Shown piece by piece: positions 8,484-16,584 of a stretch of DNA of 64,000 nucleotides. Position 1 is the stretch's first letter. Each line of letters begins with the position of its first letter. Under the pieces are notes generated by a model, which saw nothing but the letters and a program-made list of their open reading frames with translations, was not told the origin of the DNA and did no database searches. The translations under genes and the position numbers were made by a program. The DNA comes from Neolewinella agarilytica (GTDB taxonomy: Bacteria; Bacteroidota; Bacteroidia; Chitinophagales; Saprospiraceae), in contig NZ_FOFB01000006.1 of NCBI RefSeq assembly GCF_900110645.1, positions 62,001-126,000 on the forward strand. The letters run 5' to 3'.

Positions 8484-9167
8484 ATGCCACTTTTTCGTCT
8501 GGACTCACGATTCCCTGAACTTTTCCCTGATCCTGCTAAAGTCAATGGCCGCGGCCCTGCTTGCTTTGGCGGAGACCTGTCTCCAGAACGCTTATTCGCT
8601 GCTTACAGATTAGGCTTTTTTCCCTGGTTCAGCGAGGGAGACCCCATTTTATGGTGGCATCCTGACCCACGCTTTGTGCTTTTCCCGAAGAACCTGAAGG
8701 TGAGCAAAAGCATGCGTCCTTATTTTAATCAGCAGAAGTATACGGTCCGCTTTGATACCCGCTTCGAAGAGGTGATGCGGGAGTGCCAGAAAAAAATAAG
8801 GCCCGGCCAGTGGGGGAGTTGGATCACGGAAGATCTGATTGAAGGCTACGTAAGCTTACACGAAAAAGGCATCGCTCATTGCGTGGAAGTATACGAAGGG
8901 GACGAGCTGGTGGGCGGCCTTTATGGGCTGGCACTGGGGAAGGTGTTTTTCGGAGAGAGTATGTTTCATCATCGCCCGAATGCCAGTAAATTTGGTTTCA
9001 TCTCTCTGGTCCGCCGCCTGGAGGAAAGAGGCTACCGAATGATTGACTGCCAGCAAAAGACGAATCATCTGCAGAGCCTGGGGGGAGAGTCCATCAGTCG
9101 CGAATTTTTTATGGACGAGATTGCCCCGATTGACAGTGAAGATACAGAACGGGGTAAGTGGTGTTGA
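8484..9167 (+). CDS. aat: Leucyl/phenylalanyl-tRNA--protein transferase
   Basis: A 227-residue protein with the full Aat signature: FGGDLSPERLFAAYRLGFFP, ILWWHPDPRFVLFP, WGSWITEDLIEGYVSLHEKG, GKVFFGESMFHHRPNASKFG and a C-terminal MIDCQQKTNHLQSLGG. The enzyme transfers Leu or Phe from tRNA to N-terminal Lys or Arg, creating degrons read by ClpS. Start ATG 8484 fits family length. It sits 136 bp downstream of clpS, same strand. Confidence 0.95.
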   Translation: MPLFRLDSRFPELFPDPAKVNGRGPACFGGDLSPERLFAAYRLGFFPWFSEGDPILWWHPDPRFVLFPKNLKVSKSMRPYFNQQKYTVRFDTRFEEVMRECQKKIRPGQWGSWITEDLIEGYVSLHEKGIAHCVEVYEGDELVGGLYGLALGKVFFGESMFHHRPNASKFGFISLVRRLEERGYRMIDCQQKTNHLQSLGGESISREFFMDEIAPIDSEDTERGKWC

Positions 9168-9330
9168 GCACAGCAGCATGCCCGCTATACATCGATGATG
9201 CTAAGGTTAATGACCTTTCACCGTCGATCAGAGGATAATCCGTATAACGCGGAGAATCATTAGTTCAACTTCTCCACTTAGGAGTCACGGTGGTGCGCAA
9301 ACTTTGTCTGATCTGGTCTGAGCTGCCTGG

Positions 9331-9522
9331 CTACATCTTTTTCCGCATCTTCTTCCCAAACAGCTCGGATGATTTTCCTTTGGGCTTGCCACTCTTTTTC
9401 AACTTCGGTTTGACGGTGGTTTCGATGGCTGCACAGCCCGATTTTCGGGCGCAACTTTGCATACTTACCGTGCAGGTGAAGGCGAGAAGGAAGGCTAAAA
9501 GGTAAACACGAGACTGTTTCAT
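9331..9522 (-). CDS. Small basic lipoprotein, unknown
   Basis: A 63-residue product from ATG 9522; an upstream in-frame codon at 9600 would give 89 residues but displaces the signal peptide. The signal MKQSRVYLLAFLLAFTCTV is followed by SMQSCARKSGC with a lipobox-like Cys, then a strongly basic tail rich in Lys and Gly (KPKLKKSGKPKGKSSELFGKK). I do not recognise it. The basic tail suggests interaction with an anionic surface such as LPS or peptidoglycan. Confidence 0.5.
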   Translation of the reverse strand: MKQSRVYLLAFLLAFTCTVSMQSCARKSGCAAIETTVKPKLKKSGKPKGKSSELFGKKMRKKM

Positions 9523-9617
9523 ACGTTGTAGTTGCTGTAAAAAGAGGTAAGAGAACGCGAAAATCGGCCTTTTACACACTATTTCTGCACTAATAACCAT
9601 TTTTCACGGGGTAAATG

Positions 9618-9648
9618 TTGCAAGGGAAGTCCTCCCGACCAATCTTTG
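9618..9648 (+). promoter_or_regulatory. Bacteroidota promoter upstream of HU gene
   Basis: TTG at 9618-9620 and AATCTTTG at 9641-9648 are separated by 20 bases, matching the Bacteroidota TTG-N19-21-TAnnTTTG pattern with one mismatch. The HU start codon is about 35 bp downstream. Confidence 0.6.
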
Positions 9649-9682
9649 CGCCCTAATAATTCATATCCAAAATCCTGAACCA

Positions 9683-9955
9683 ATGAATAAAGGAGAACTC
9701 GTGGCGTCAATCGCCGAAAAGTCTGGTCTAACTCAGAGCCAGGCAGAAGCTGCCCTTGCCGCTACCCTCGAAACTATTGGCGACGCTCTTAAGAGCGGCG
9801 ACAGTGTAAGCCTGGTAGGCTTCGGTACCTTCTCTGCCAATGAGCGTCCAGCTCGTGATGGTCGTAACCCACGTACTGGTGAGACGATCAAGATCGCTGC
9901 CAAAACTGTTGCTAAGTTTAAGCCAGGCAAGAAGCTCAGCGAAAGCCTTAACTAA
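9683..9955 (+). CDS. HU family DNA-binding protein
   Basis: A 90-residue histone-like protein: MNKGELVASIAEKSGLTQSQ, then VSLVGFGTFSANERPARDGRNP with the DNA-intercalating Pro loop, and a C-terminal VAKFKPGKKLSESLN. It dimerises and bends DNA, acting in nucleoid organisation. Length and motif match canonical HU-beta rather than the longer Bacteroidota HU-like paralogues. A terminator follows at 10002-10035. Confidence 0.97.
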   Translation: MNKGELVASIAEKSGLTQSQAEAALAATLETIGDALKSGDSVSLVGFGTFSANERPARDGRNPRTGETIKIAAKTVAKFKPGKKLSESLN

Positions 9956-10001
9956 ACAGACCTTTCAGAAGGTAGATCTTCTACCCGTTGAATAAACTAT
10001 A

Positions 10002-10035
10002 GAAAGCGATCCATCCTCAGGGGTGGGTCGCTTTC
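10002..10035 (+). terminator. Intrinsic terminator after HU gene
   Basis: AAAGCGATCCATCC pairs with GGTGGGTCGCTTT across a short loop, followed by a T-rich stretch. Confidence 0.8.
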
Positions 10036-10087
10036 TTGTTTGTAGAGCGCACCTCAACGAAATTGACGACTCAGCTGTTTTAAGCAC

Positions 10088-10621
10088 ATGTTACGAAATC
10101 TGTTTCGCGGCCTTTCTCTGCTCTTTGTCCTGTTGCTGGCATCCTGCGTCCGCGCCCAGACGGTTCCCCCTCGCCTGGAAACAGGCTATCCGGAACTGGA
10201 CAAAAAGTTATCTCAACTCATCTCTGCCGATGAGCATGCGATCAGTGCCACCGAGGCCCGCAAGCTTTCAACGGCCATTTTTCTGGATGCCCGGGAAAAA
10301 GAAGAGTATACGGTGAGCCATCTTCCATCCGCTATTCATCTGGGGTACAACTCTCCGGACTATGATCAACTCGAAGAGATAGATAAATCCCGCCCCGTAG
10401 TTGTTTACTGCACCGTAGGGTACCGAAGTGAGCGGGCGGCGAAAAAACTGCGTCAACTTGGCTTTAGCCAGGTTTATAACCTTTACGGCAGTATTTATGC
10501 CTGGAAGCTTGCCGGATTGCCTCTGAACGACGCAGCAGGGAAGCCCACCGAAAAAGTGCATACCTACAGCCGGAAGTGGGGAAGTTTTGTGCCGGATTCC
10601 ATCGGAGAAAAAGTCTGGTAA
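10088..10621 (+). CDS. Rhodanese-like domain lipoprotein
   Basis: A 177-residue protein. The signal MLRNLFRGLSLLFVLLLASC ends at a lipobox Cys (residue 20). The single rhodanese domain (about residues 50-155) has the entry motif AIFLDAREKEEYTVSHLPSA and the active-site loop CTVGYRS with Cys108. Rhodaneses transfer sulfane sulfur; a periplasmic lipoprotein form may handle thiosulfate or act in redox sensing. The lipobox codons contain a copy of the CCTGCGNNNGCGCCC core (10143-10157). Convergent with the subtilase gene. Confidence 0.88.
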   Translation: MLRNLFRGLSLLFVLLLASCVRAQTVPPRLETGYPELDKKLSQLISADEHAISATEARKLSTAIFLDAREKEEYTVSHLPSAIHLGYNSPDYDQLEEIDKSRPVVVYCTVGYRSERAAKKLRQLGFSQVYNLYGSIYAWKLAGLPLNDAAGKPTEKVHTYSRKWGSFVPDSIGEKVW

Positions 10622-10636
10622 TGTCCCTCTTTCCCG

Positions 10637-12508
10637 CTATCGTTTTATAAAGCGTTTTACGGCTACTCCATGATCAGTCTGTACGTTGAGAAAGTAAGTG
10701 CCGGCCATCAGGTGGCCTAGTGGCAGCGCCCCGGAAGAAACGCTCTTTGCCTGGCTATTGAAAACTTCTCGACCCACGATATCGAATACCGTCATGGCTC
10801 TGATCGTCACGCCCTCTGGTACGGCTACACTCACGATGTCATCTGCCGGATTAGGAGAAATGGTCGCGTAAACAGCCGTGCTGCGCAGATCATCGGTACG
10901 TACGAGACGGTTGACTTCATCCAAAGCTGCCTTAGCATCCAGTTTGCCGTGCCCCCAGGTATTATTCGGGGTGTTACCGGTGAAGTTGTCAGAGCGGGCC
11001 GTTTGCTGCAGAATGTCCAATACTTCAGCGGGGGATAGTGTAGGGTCGAGTTCGAGCATGAGGGCGATGACCCCGGTTGTAAGCGGTGCCGCTGCACTTA
11101 CGGCGTTCTGAATGCCATACATACCATTGGTGCCGGCAATGGTGTTACTCACCGCTCGGCTATAAAATGATCCGGGACTGTAGGGGCCGAAGAGGACCTC
11201 GCCGGGGGCGCCAAAGTCGATGCCTAAGCGACCGTCATGTGTCGGTCCCTTACTACTGCCCACCCAAATATCTCCGGGAGCTCCCTGCCCGGTAATAGAA
11301 AAAGCGCCAACCGGGCTTGTCCAGCTGGGGTCCAGCACATAATCTGTAGGGGAAATTACGCCAGGGCTGGCACTGTAATCGTTGATGCTCCCTTCATTGG
11401 TCCCGAAATCCAGAAAGCGGTTGTTCAGGTTATAACGAGAGGGGTTCATGGTTGCGATAAAGCCTCCATCGTTGACAGTAATGCCGATCAGGCGTAGCGT
11501 GTAGACTCCGGTACCGCTGGCGATACGGGTAAAGACTTCCCGTCGGTTGCCCGTGGAGCCCCAGAAGTCTGCGTTAGAGCCATTGTGCCAGATAGTAGCA
11601 TTCTCGCCAGTATCCGAGGTGCGGTTATTGTTATTGGGTACTCCCGGTGTAAGTGTTGTGCCACCTGGGGTGATCAGACGGGCCTCGAAGCGGTCACCGG
11701 CATCATACCAGAGACCTACGTCCATATTACCATCGGTTAACTTCTCAAAACGGATGTCAACAATGGCACCGTTCCCGGTCTGGGCAATATTGCCGCGCGC
11801 GACGTTGTCAGCTCCGCCGTCGTCTCCTACCCCGCAAACGAAGGCGTGGTTGGCCGCAAAGTCTGCAATGGCCCGACCAACCGTTCCGGTCCCGTCCGTT
11901 GGCCCGCCGATGCTGCCGATATTCATGAGGGTAACAGAGGGTAAGCCTAACTCCGCAATTTTGTCTGCGGCAAACTGAAGAGCGATAGCTATGTAATCGG
12001 GGTTGAAGAAACCCGCTTCGCCCGGGCTTCCGCCCGCAGCGGGGAAGCCGTCCTGTACGAGCTTAATACTGATGATGGTGGCCTCCGGAGCGACGCCGGT
12101 AAATTGATCGCTCCCGTCGGATCCGCCGCCATTACCCGCAATGATGCCCGTGGTGGCGGTGCCGTGGCCGTGGTTGTCGTTGCTCAACGGCGGCCCATCG
12201 GTCATCAGATCATTGTTGATGGCGGCGCGGTCAAGGATTTGCCCGACGCCGTAGGGATTGCCGTCGTTGCCATTAATCATATCGAATACGTAGGCCAGTC
12301 GGGTGGTTCCGTCAGCATTCAAATAGGCAGGGTGGTGGTAATCAATACCCCGGTCAATCATTACGACCAGTACGCCTTCGCCACTTACGTTATGGGCTGC
12401 ATAGGCCTCGTCGAGCTTGACTTCCTGAGCGGCGCGGGTGCCCTGGGCGCTGACGCAGGTGCAAAGGGGGATTAATAAAAGCAAAGGGAGGAGGAATGAC
12501 TTGTTCAT
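10637..12508 (-). CDS. Secreted S8 (subtilisin-like) peptidase with T9SS sorting domain
   Basis: A 623-residue protein from ATG 12508, chosen because MNKSFLLPLLLLIPLCTC begins the signal peptide; an upstream TTG at 12589 would overlap the next gene. Catalytic positions read as Asp52 (VVMIDRGID), His115 (DNHGHGTATTGII) and Ser471 (AVSAAAP; the usual GTS before Ser is altered to AVS). A PA-like insert lies between. The last about 80 residues (SPNPADDIVSV ... GTYFLNVQTDHGVAVKRFIKR) form a T9SS type A tail, so export by the system to which PorU belongs is expected. The signal-peptide codons contain an exact copy of the dispersed element (12445-12463). Confidence 0.92.
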   Translation of the reverse strand: MNKSFLLPLLLLIPLCTCVSAQGTRAAQEVKLDEAYAAHNVSGEGVLVVMIDRGIDYHHPAYLNADGTTRLAYVFDMINGNDGNPYGVGQILDRAAINNDLMTDGPPLSNDNHGHGTATTGIIAGNGGGSDGSDQFTGVAPEATIISIKLVQDGFPAAGGSPGEAGFFNPDYIAIALQFAADKIAELGLPSVTLMNIGSIGGPTDGTGTVGRAIADFAANHAFVCGVGDDGGADNVARGNIAQTGNGAIVDIRFEKLTDGNMDVGLWYDAGDRFEARLITPGGTTLTPGVPNNNNRTSDTGENATIWHNGSNADFWGSTGNRREVFTRIASGTGVYTLRLIGITVNDGGFIATMNPSRYNLNNRFLDFGTNEGSINDYSASPGVISPTDYVLDPSWTSPVGAFSITGQGAPGDIWVGSSKGPTHDGRLGIDFGAPGEVLFGPYSPGSFYSRAVSNTIAGTNGMYGIQNAVSAAAPLTTGVIALMLELDPTLSPAEVLDILQQTARSDNFTGNTPNNTWGHGKLDAKAALDEVNRLVRTDDLRSTAVYATISPNPADDIVSVAVPEGVTIRAMTVFDIVGREVFNSQAKSVSSGALPLGHLMAGTYFLNVQTDHGVAVKRFIKR

Positions 12509-12564
12509 GGGCAGGTTCTTTGTCCGTAAATGAGGGTAAGCCATTGTAAAATAAGAGTTAAGGG

Positions 12565-13848
12565 CTAAATTTTGTAGACTAACCAGCAAAAAACAATGCC
12601 AAGCAGGACCGAAATGAAATGAATCCGCCAGGGGGCCGGACCGCGCAGGAACTGATTTTCTCGTTGATGAACAGCATTCGCCCAGCCGATAAATGCATCG
12701 GCTATGGGTAGCTTGCCGAAGAGGTAGCGTCGTTTGCCGTTCCAGCTGAAGGCAAACCCGAAAGCCTGTTGGCTCCCCCGCAAATCTGCGAACAACTCAC
12801 CGTCTCCGTTCATCCCCGCCGCCCGCTGACCCACCACGGAAGCAGCGCCGCCAATGTCCCAAATCACGGGGCCGGAGTCAATGTCACCACTCCCTTCCTG
12901 CCCTTTCGGGTACTCACGAATGCCCGCTCGACCGAGCCGAAAGGCAAGGAAATGCTCCCGGTAAAGAGCATATTGCGCTGCTGCAAAAACAGGGTCAATT
13001 TCCGGAAGGAAGGATAGTATCAGACTTTGAGAAGAGCCCCGCGCGCCCTCTCTGATGGCGCCGGTATCCGGGTCCGTAGCGTGGGGGATCAGGCCGGTCG
13101 CCGGGTCCAGCTGCTGTTTCACTTTCTCCAGCCATGTCGAGATGGTGGCCGCAAAGCGGGTGGTATGAAAATAACGGTCATAGGCGGCCAGGGAGGCTAT
13201 GGCCACTACATTGTCCGCTGGCCAGGCGGACTCGGAATAAGACTCCAGCCAGGGGCTGGGGGCCTGATTGAAAGCTGCGGCAATTTCGTCAGCGTTACGC
13301 TGAAAATCGGCGATGTTTCGCTGACTGCCATTTCGCTGATTGATCTGTTTTGCAAGCAGGTAGTTTTGCCACCCCCGATAAAATACGCCATAGGGGAGGG
13401 GTAGGCCTTCGGTGAAGACTTGCTTCCCTTTAGTTGAATTTATCTCGTCGCAGGCCCAATCAAGCTCACGTAAAGCCACTCCTTCTGGTAAGTCTTCGTA
13501 CTCCATAAAACCGTTTCCGAAGGTATCGGCATTTGTAGCGGAGGCAAAGTCCGCCGCGATCAAACCGTATAGCGCGTGAATAAATAGATGTCCTTCGGGG
13601 AAAAGTCCCTGCATTTCATCGTCCGCACCTGCTTGCAGAGACTGCTTCAGGAACTGTAGTTGCTCGTAGACATCCTCGTTCCATACTCCACTCTCATCAC
13701 GGACAAAATCAGGTTGTTGATAGAAACGGAAGTTAAAAACGACCAGAATCATGAGCAGGAAAATGAAAAACGAGCGGGTCGCCCATTTGAAAAAAGTATT
13801 CAGGTAGTTTTTCACGATAAAATTTGTTAAACAACGGTCAGGACGCAA
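12565..13848 (-). CDS. Membrane-anchored protein of unknown function
   Basis: A 427-residue protein with an N-terminal membrane helix (about residues 22-42, FFIFLLMILVVFNF) and a C-terminal one (about 408-425, IHFISVLLGIVFCWLVY). The large middle part is helical and Trp/Tyr-rich, with conserved-looking GSSQSLILSFLPEIDP and REYPKG...GDIDSGPVIWDIGG stretches. These recall (alpha/alpha) toroid enzymes, and I have a weak impression of linalool dehydratase/isomerase-like proteins, but no assignment is safe. It precedes the subtilase gene on the same strand. Confidence 0.7.
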   Translation of the reverse strand: MRPDRCLTNFIVKNYLNTFFKWATRSFFIFLLMILVVFNFRFYQQPDFVRDESGVWNEDVYEQLQFLKQSLQAGADDEMQGLFPEGHLFIHALYGLIAADFASATNADTFGNGFMEYEDLPEGVALRELDWACDEINSTKGKQVFTEGLPLPYGVFYRGWQNYLLAKQINQRNGSQRNIADFQRNADEIAAAFNQAPSPWLESYSESAWPADNVVAIASLAAYDRYFHTTRFAATISTWLEKVKQQLDPATGLIPHATDPDTGAIREGARGSSQSLILSFLPEIDPVFAAAQYALYREHFLAFRLGRAGIREYPKGQEGSGDIDSGPVIWDIGGAASVVGQRAAGMNGDGELFADLRGSQQAFGFAFSWNGKRRYLFGKLPIADAFIGWANAVHQRENQFLRGPAPWRIHFISVLLGIVFCWLVYKI

Positions 13849-13923
13849 CGAGTTTTGCCAGCGCTAAGTTATTTATACACCCCTGTGTTACACCACTTTA
13901 CCATAACCCAACATCTTATTCCC

Positions 13924-14547
13924 ATGAAAAACCCCGGACTCAACTCCCCTTATGCCCGTGTTGGCTTATTCTTCTGCTTACTAACTACGGTTATCGGAGG
14001 ATACCTCGTTGGCCGGCAGCCAGAAGCTGCTCCCGTATCCTACACTTATGCATGGTCTTCTTCCTCTGCTCATGATACGGCAGTAGAAGAATTTTTTGAT
14101 GCCATTCGCAGCCAGGATGAAAAAAACGCCATTGACTATCTGAACAGCATTAGTGCTGACCCCTGCTTTGAGGTAAAGATTGACCCGGAGCTTCTGGAGG
14201 ATGCTGAGGTCAACCGCAGCGACTTATTCAACGGCGGAGAAATCGCCTCCTCGCGCGAATTACTGGTTTCCGAACTAAAGACTAAGCTCGCAGCCTCTTT
14301 CTCCGACGAGGTCTGGAAGCGAGACCCCAAGTGTTTCGATGGTTCCTTCGTCGTTAGCTTCGGTGTAAATGAAGATGGAAGCCTCGCTGAAAATATGCTC
14401 GTTCACCACATCAGAGGAGGCTCCAATATGGCCGGCGTAGCCGTACTGGACGTACTACTTAAGATGAACCGCGACGGGCACCGCTGGCACGATGGTACCC
14501 GGGGCGCAGGTGAGGTCCGCATTCCCGTTAGCTTTAAGCTGGTATAA
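13924..14547 (+). CDS. TonB C-terminal-like periplasmic protein
   Basis: A 207-residue protein from ATG 13924 (MKNPGLNSPYARVG), which places one membrane helix at residues 12-30 (VGLFFCLLTTVIGGYLVG). The periplasmic portion ends in a TonB_C-like domain: FDGSFVVSFGVNEDGSLAEN, then GVAVLDVLLKMNRDGHRWHDG and EVRIPVSFKLV, closely following the V-x-F-x-V-x-x-D-G-x-L pattern. It lacks the Pro-rich spacer of energising TonB proteins, so it is more likely a stand-alone TonB-C-fold protein. Role unknown. Confidence 0.65.
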   Translation: MKNPGLNSPYARVGLFFCLLTTVIGGYLVGRQPEAAPVSYTYAWSSSSAHDTAVEEFFDAIRSQDEKNAIDYLNSISADPCFEVKIDPELLEDAEVNRSDLFNGGEIASSRELLVSELKTKLAASFSDEVWKRDPKCFDGSFVVSFGVNEDGSLAENMLVHHIRGGSNMAGVAVLDVLLKMNRDGHRWHDGTRGAGEVRIPVSFKLV

Positions 14548-14565
14548 TGTAGATGGTTTTATTTT

Positions 14566-14600
14566 CCGGCACCCGGCACCCGGCACCCGGCACCCGGCCC
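14566..14600. repeat. 7-bp tandem repeat (CCGGCAC)4
   Basis: Four perfect copies of the heptamer CCGGCAC plus a partial fifth lie between the convergent TonB-C-like and gldB genes, ending at the gldB stop. Confidence 0.9.
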
Positions 14601-15652
14601 TATCTCGGCTTATACCGGGCTTTTGCTAAAATTTCCTGCCCGTCTTCTATCGCTAATAGCTCCTCCATACTGGTCTGAGGGTTAGCACGGATGAATGCTT
14701 CGACAATTTTCTCCCCCAGATAATTCACTGCCCGCCCGGGAGACTCTGCCGGCATTCCCGGTGAACTCGGGGCTGGTTGGGTCAGCTTCCGTACCAGGTC
14801 AGGGCTTTCGTCAAAGAATTGGTTTTCTTTCTGCAGGGAGGCATAGATAGCGATTTCGTTATCGCGTAGCCAGTTCATCTGTTCTTCAGTGACTTCGTGG
14901 AGAAGATGATCGGGCGTCTCTGGTAATACTTTATTGAGCAGGTAGGCTTTTTTCCCTTCGTAGATAATAAAGTCGACCAGCCGGCCAGCCCGCGGTCGCG
15001 GAACGTAGTCGTCAATCAATACCTGCATTAGTTTGCTCGTCATGTGATCGGGGGTGTAAGCGCGGGCGAGGTAATCGGAAAAAATGGGCTCACGCGGGTC
15101 TACGGATTGGTAATCAAACTCCGGCCCCAGGAAAAAGTCGAGCCCGACGGCCATCTGGCCGTCACCATATAAAAAAGCCGCCAGCTCAAACTGAGCAATG
15201 AAGGCTACCAATGTGTCAGGGCGGGGAGCGTCGGGTAAGTAGTATTTGTAGTATCGCAGGGCTTGTTCCAGCTTTTCTTTTTGGCCATTCATCACTTCAG
15301 GGGAGAATCGCTCCGCTACCCGCTGATGAATTTCCTGAATCAAAGGATAAGTCAGAAAGGCCTTCATCGCCAGCGCCTGTTCTTCCGGGCTCAAATCGCC
15401 TCTCCGAAGAGGTGTGATATGCCGAAAATAAACATCGGAGAAGTCACCGAATTCTCCGTCAAGTCGCTTCATCCCGGAGGCGACGTCAGCGGTGTCGATG
15501 TCCATCATAACCTCATCAAAGCGGATTAATTCTACGGGAGAACGCAAGCTGCTTACGTCTGGCGGCGGCAATTCTGCCCGATCATCTGCACATGAATGGA
15601 GAATAAGTACGAGAAAGAGCGAGCGTACCGTTAATTTTGCAATGACTTTCAT
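14600..15652 (-). CDS. gldB: Gliding motility lipoprotein GldB-like
   Basis: A 350-residue lipoprotein: MKVIAKLTVRSLFLVLILHSC gives the signal and lipobox Cys. The mature region has the GldB pattern VELIRFDEVMMDID near the N-terminus, then FHITPL-like, FDFFLG (GLDFFLGPEFDYQ) and FIIYEGKKAYLLNKVLP segments. GldB is required for gliding in Flavobacterium and is kept in many Bacteroidota. Together with PorU at the other end of the window it indicates a T9SS/gliding-lineage organism. The gene is monocistronic here. Confidence 0.88.
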   Translation of the reverse strand: MKVIAKLTVRSLFLVLILHSCADDRAELPPPDVSSLRSPVELIRFDEVMMDIDTADVASGMKRLDGEFGDFSDVYFRHITPLRRGDLSPEEQALAMKAFLTYPLIQEIHQRVAERFSPEVMNGQKEKLEQALRYYKYYLPDAPRPDTLVAFIAQFELAAFLYGDGQMAVGLDFFLGPEFDYQSVDPREPIFSDYLARAYTPDHMTSKLMQVLIDDYVPRPRAGRLVDFIIYEGKKAYLLNKVLPETPDHLLHEVTEEQMNWLRDNEIAIYASLQKENQFFDESPDLVRKLTQPAPSSPGMPAESPGRAVNYLGEKIVEAFIRANPQTSMEELLAIEDGQEILAKARYKPR

Positions 15653-15749
15653 ATTCAGCGAAACACCGGCCCTGCCGGCTCGTTTGAGAGTTTAGAAGAG
15701 GTAGCTGTATCTGTAGCTATTTATTATCTGCTTAAAACCAACGTTTGGT

Positions 15750-16520
15750 ATGACCAAAAATTTCACTTCCCTCAAAGGCTTAATTCTCGGATTATCCCTC
15801 TTATTTACCTGTGCCGGCCTACAGGCACAGTTCGCCGGTGATCTCAAATTCGGGATTCAGTTAAGTCCCACTTTTAGTGGTATGACCACTAATGACAATC
15901 TCATTAATCGCGATGGCTCCAACCTCGGTCTGAAGCTGGGGGTGATCGGGGAATACTATTTCGCAGAAACCTACAGTATTCACACCGGTTTGGGTTTTCA
16001 CTTCAACGCAGGAGGAACCCTGTTTTATGAAGACCAGTACCAAAAGGTAGACATTTGGGCAGAGTCACTCGATGGAGCGCTTACCACGGTACCTGACTCG
16101 ATTGCTGGCGGCCTTGCCTATAAGTATGACCTGCAGTACCTCGAAATTCCGCTTGGCCTGACCTTGCGGACACGGGAGTTCGGCTACATCCGTTACTTCG
16201 TTCGTCCGGCCATCCATCTGGGAATCCTGACGCAATCACGAGGCAGTATCAAAAATGCTGGCTTCATTAGTGATGAAGAGAGCTTTGATATTTCTAAAGA
16301 GACTAATTCCTTTAACCTGGGCTGGAGCCTGGGAGGAGGCATCGAGTACAGCATTTCTGAAAGCACTTCCCTTATTGGAGGCATTGCCTTTCAGTCTGGC
16401 TTCGCCGACGTTACAACCGATAAGGGCACATCCCTGCTCCGCGAAGGGCGGAACCCCACTGAAGATGACAGCCGCGGGAAGATCAACTCTCTCGTAATCA
16501 TGCTTGGGGTAATGTTCTAG
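15750..16520 (+). CDS. PorT-like outer-membrane beta-barrel protein
   Basis: A 256-residue protein with signal MTKNFTSLKGLILGLSLLF...LQAQF. The body alternates aromatic and Gly residues in short strands (LKFGIQLSPTFSGM, YSIHTGLGFHFNAGG, YLEIPLGLTLRTREFGYI, NLGWSLGGGIEYSI) and ends with a Phe, as eight-stranded barrels do. YLEIPL is common in the PorT/outer-membrane beta-barrel family. Whether it is the T9SS component PorT is uncertain. Convergent with the FadL-like gene, with a shared inverted repeat in the 60-bp gap. Confidence 0.72.
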   Translation: MTKNFTSLKGLILGLSLLFTCAGLQAQFAGDLKFGIQLSPTFSGMTTNDNLINRDGSNLGLKLGVIGEYYFAETYSIHTGLGFHFNAGGTLFYEDQYQKVDIWAESLDGALTTVPDSIAGGLAYKYDLQYLEIPLGLTLRTREFGYIRYFVRPAIHLGILTQSRGSIKNAGFISDEESFDISKETNSFNLGWSLGGGIEYSISESTSLIGGIAFQSGFADVTTDKGTSLLREGRNPTEDDSRGKINSLVIMLGVMF

Positions 16521-16584
16521 TTTGTACTGCCGACTTCAGTCGGCGGATCATATCGTTTCCGTCCACTGAAGTCGGCAGCACAAA
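16521..16584. terminator. Bidirectional hairpin, REP-like family member
   Basis: TTTGTACTGCCGACTTCAGT is inversely repeated as ACTGAAGTCGGCAGCACAAA after a 24-base loop, between convergent genes. It can serve as a terminator in both directions. The sequence belongs to a repeat family also found at 38518-38564 and, in diverged form, at 44661-44676 and 59834-59879. Confidence 0.75.
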
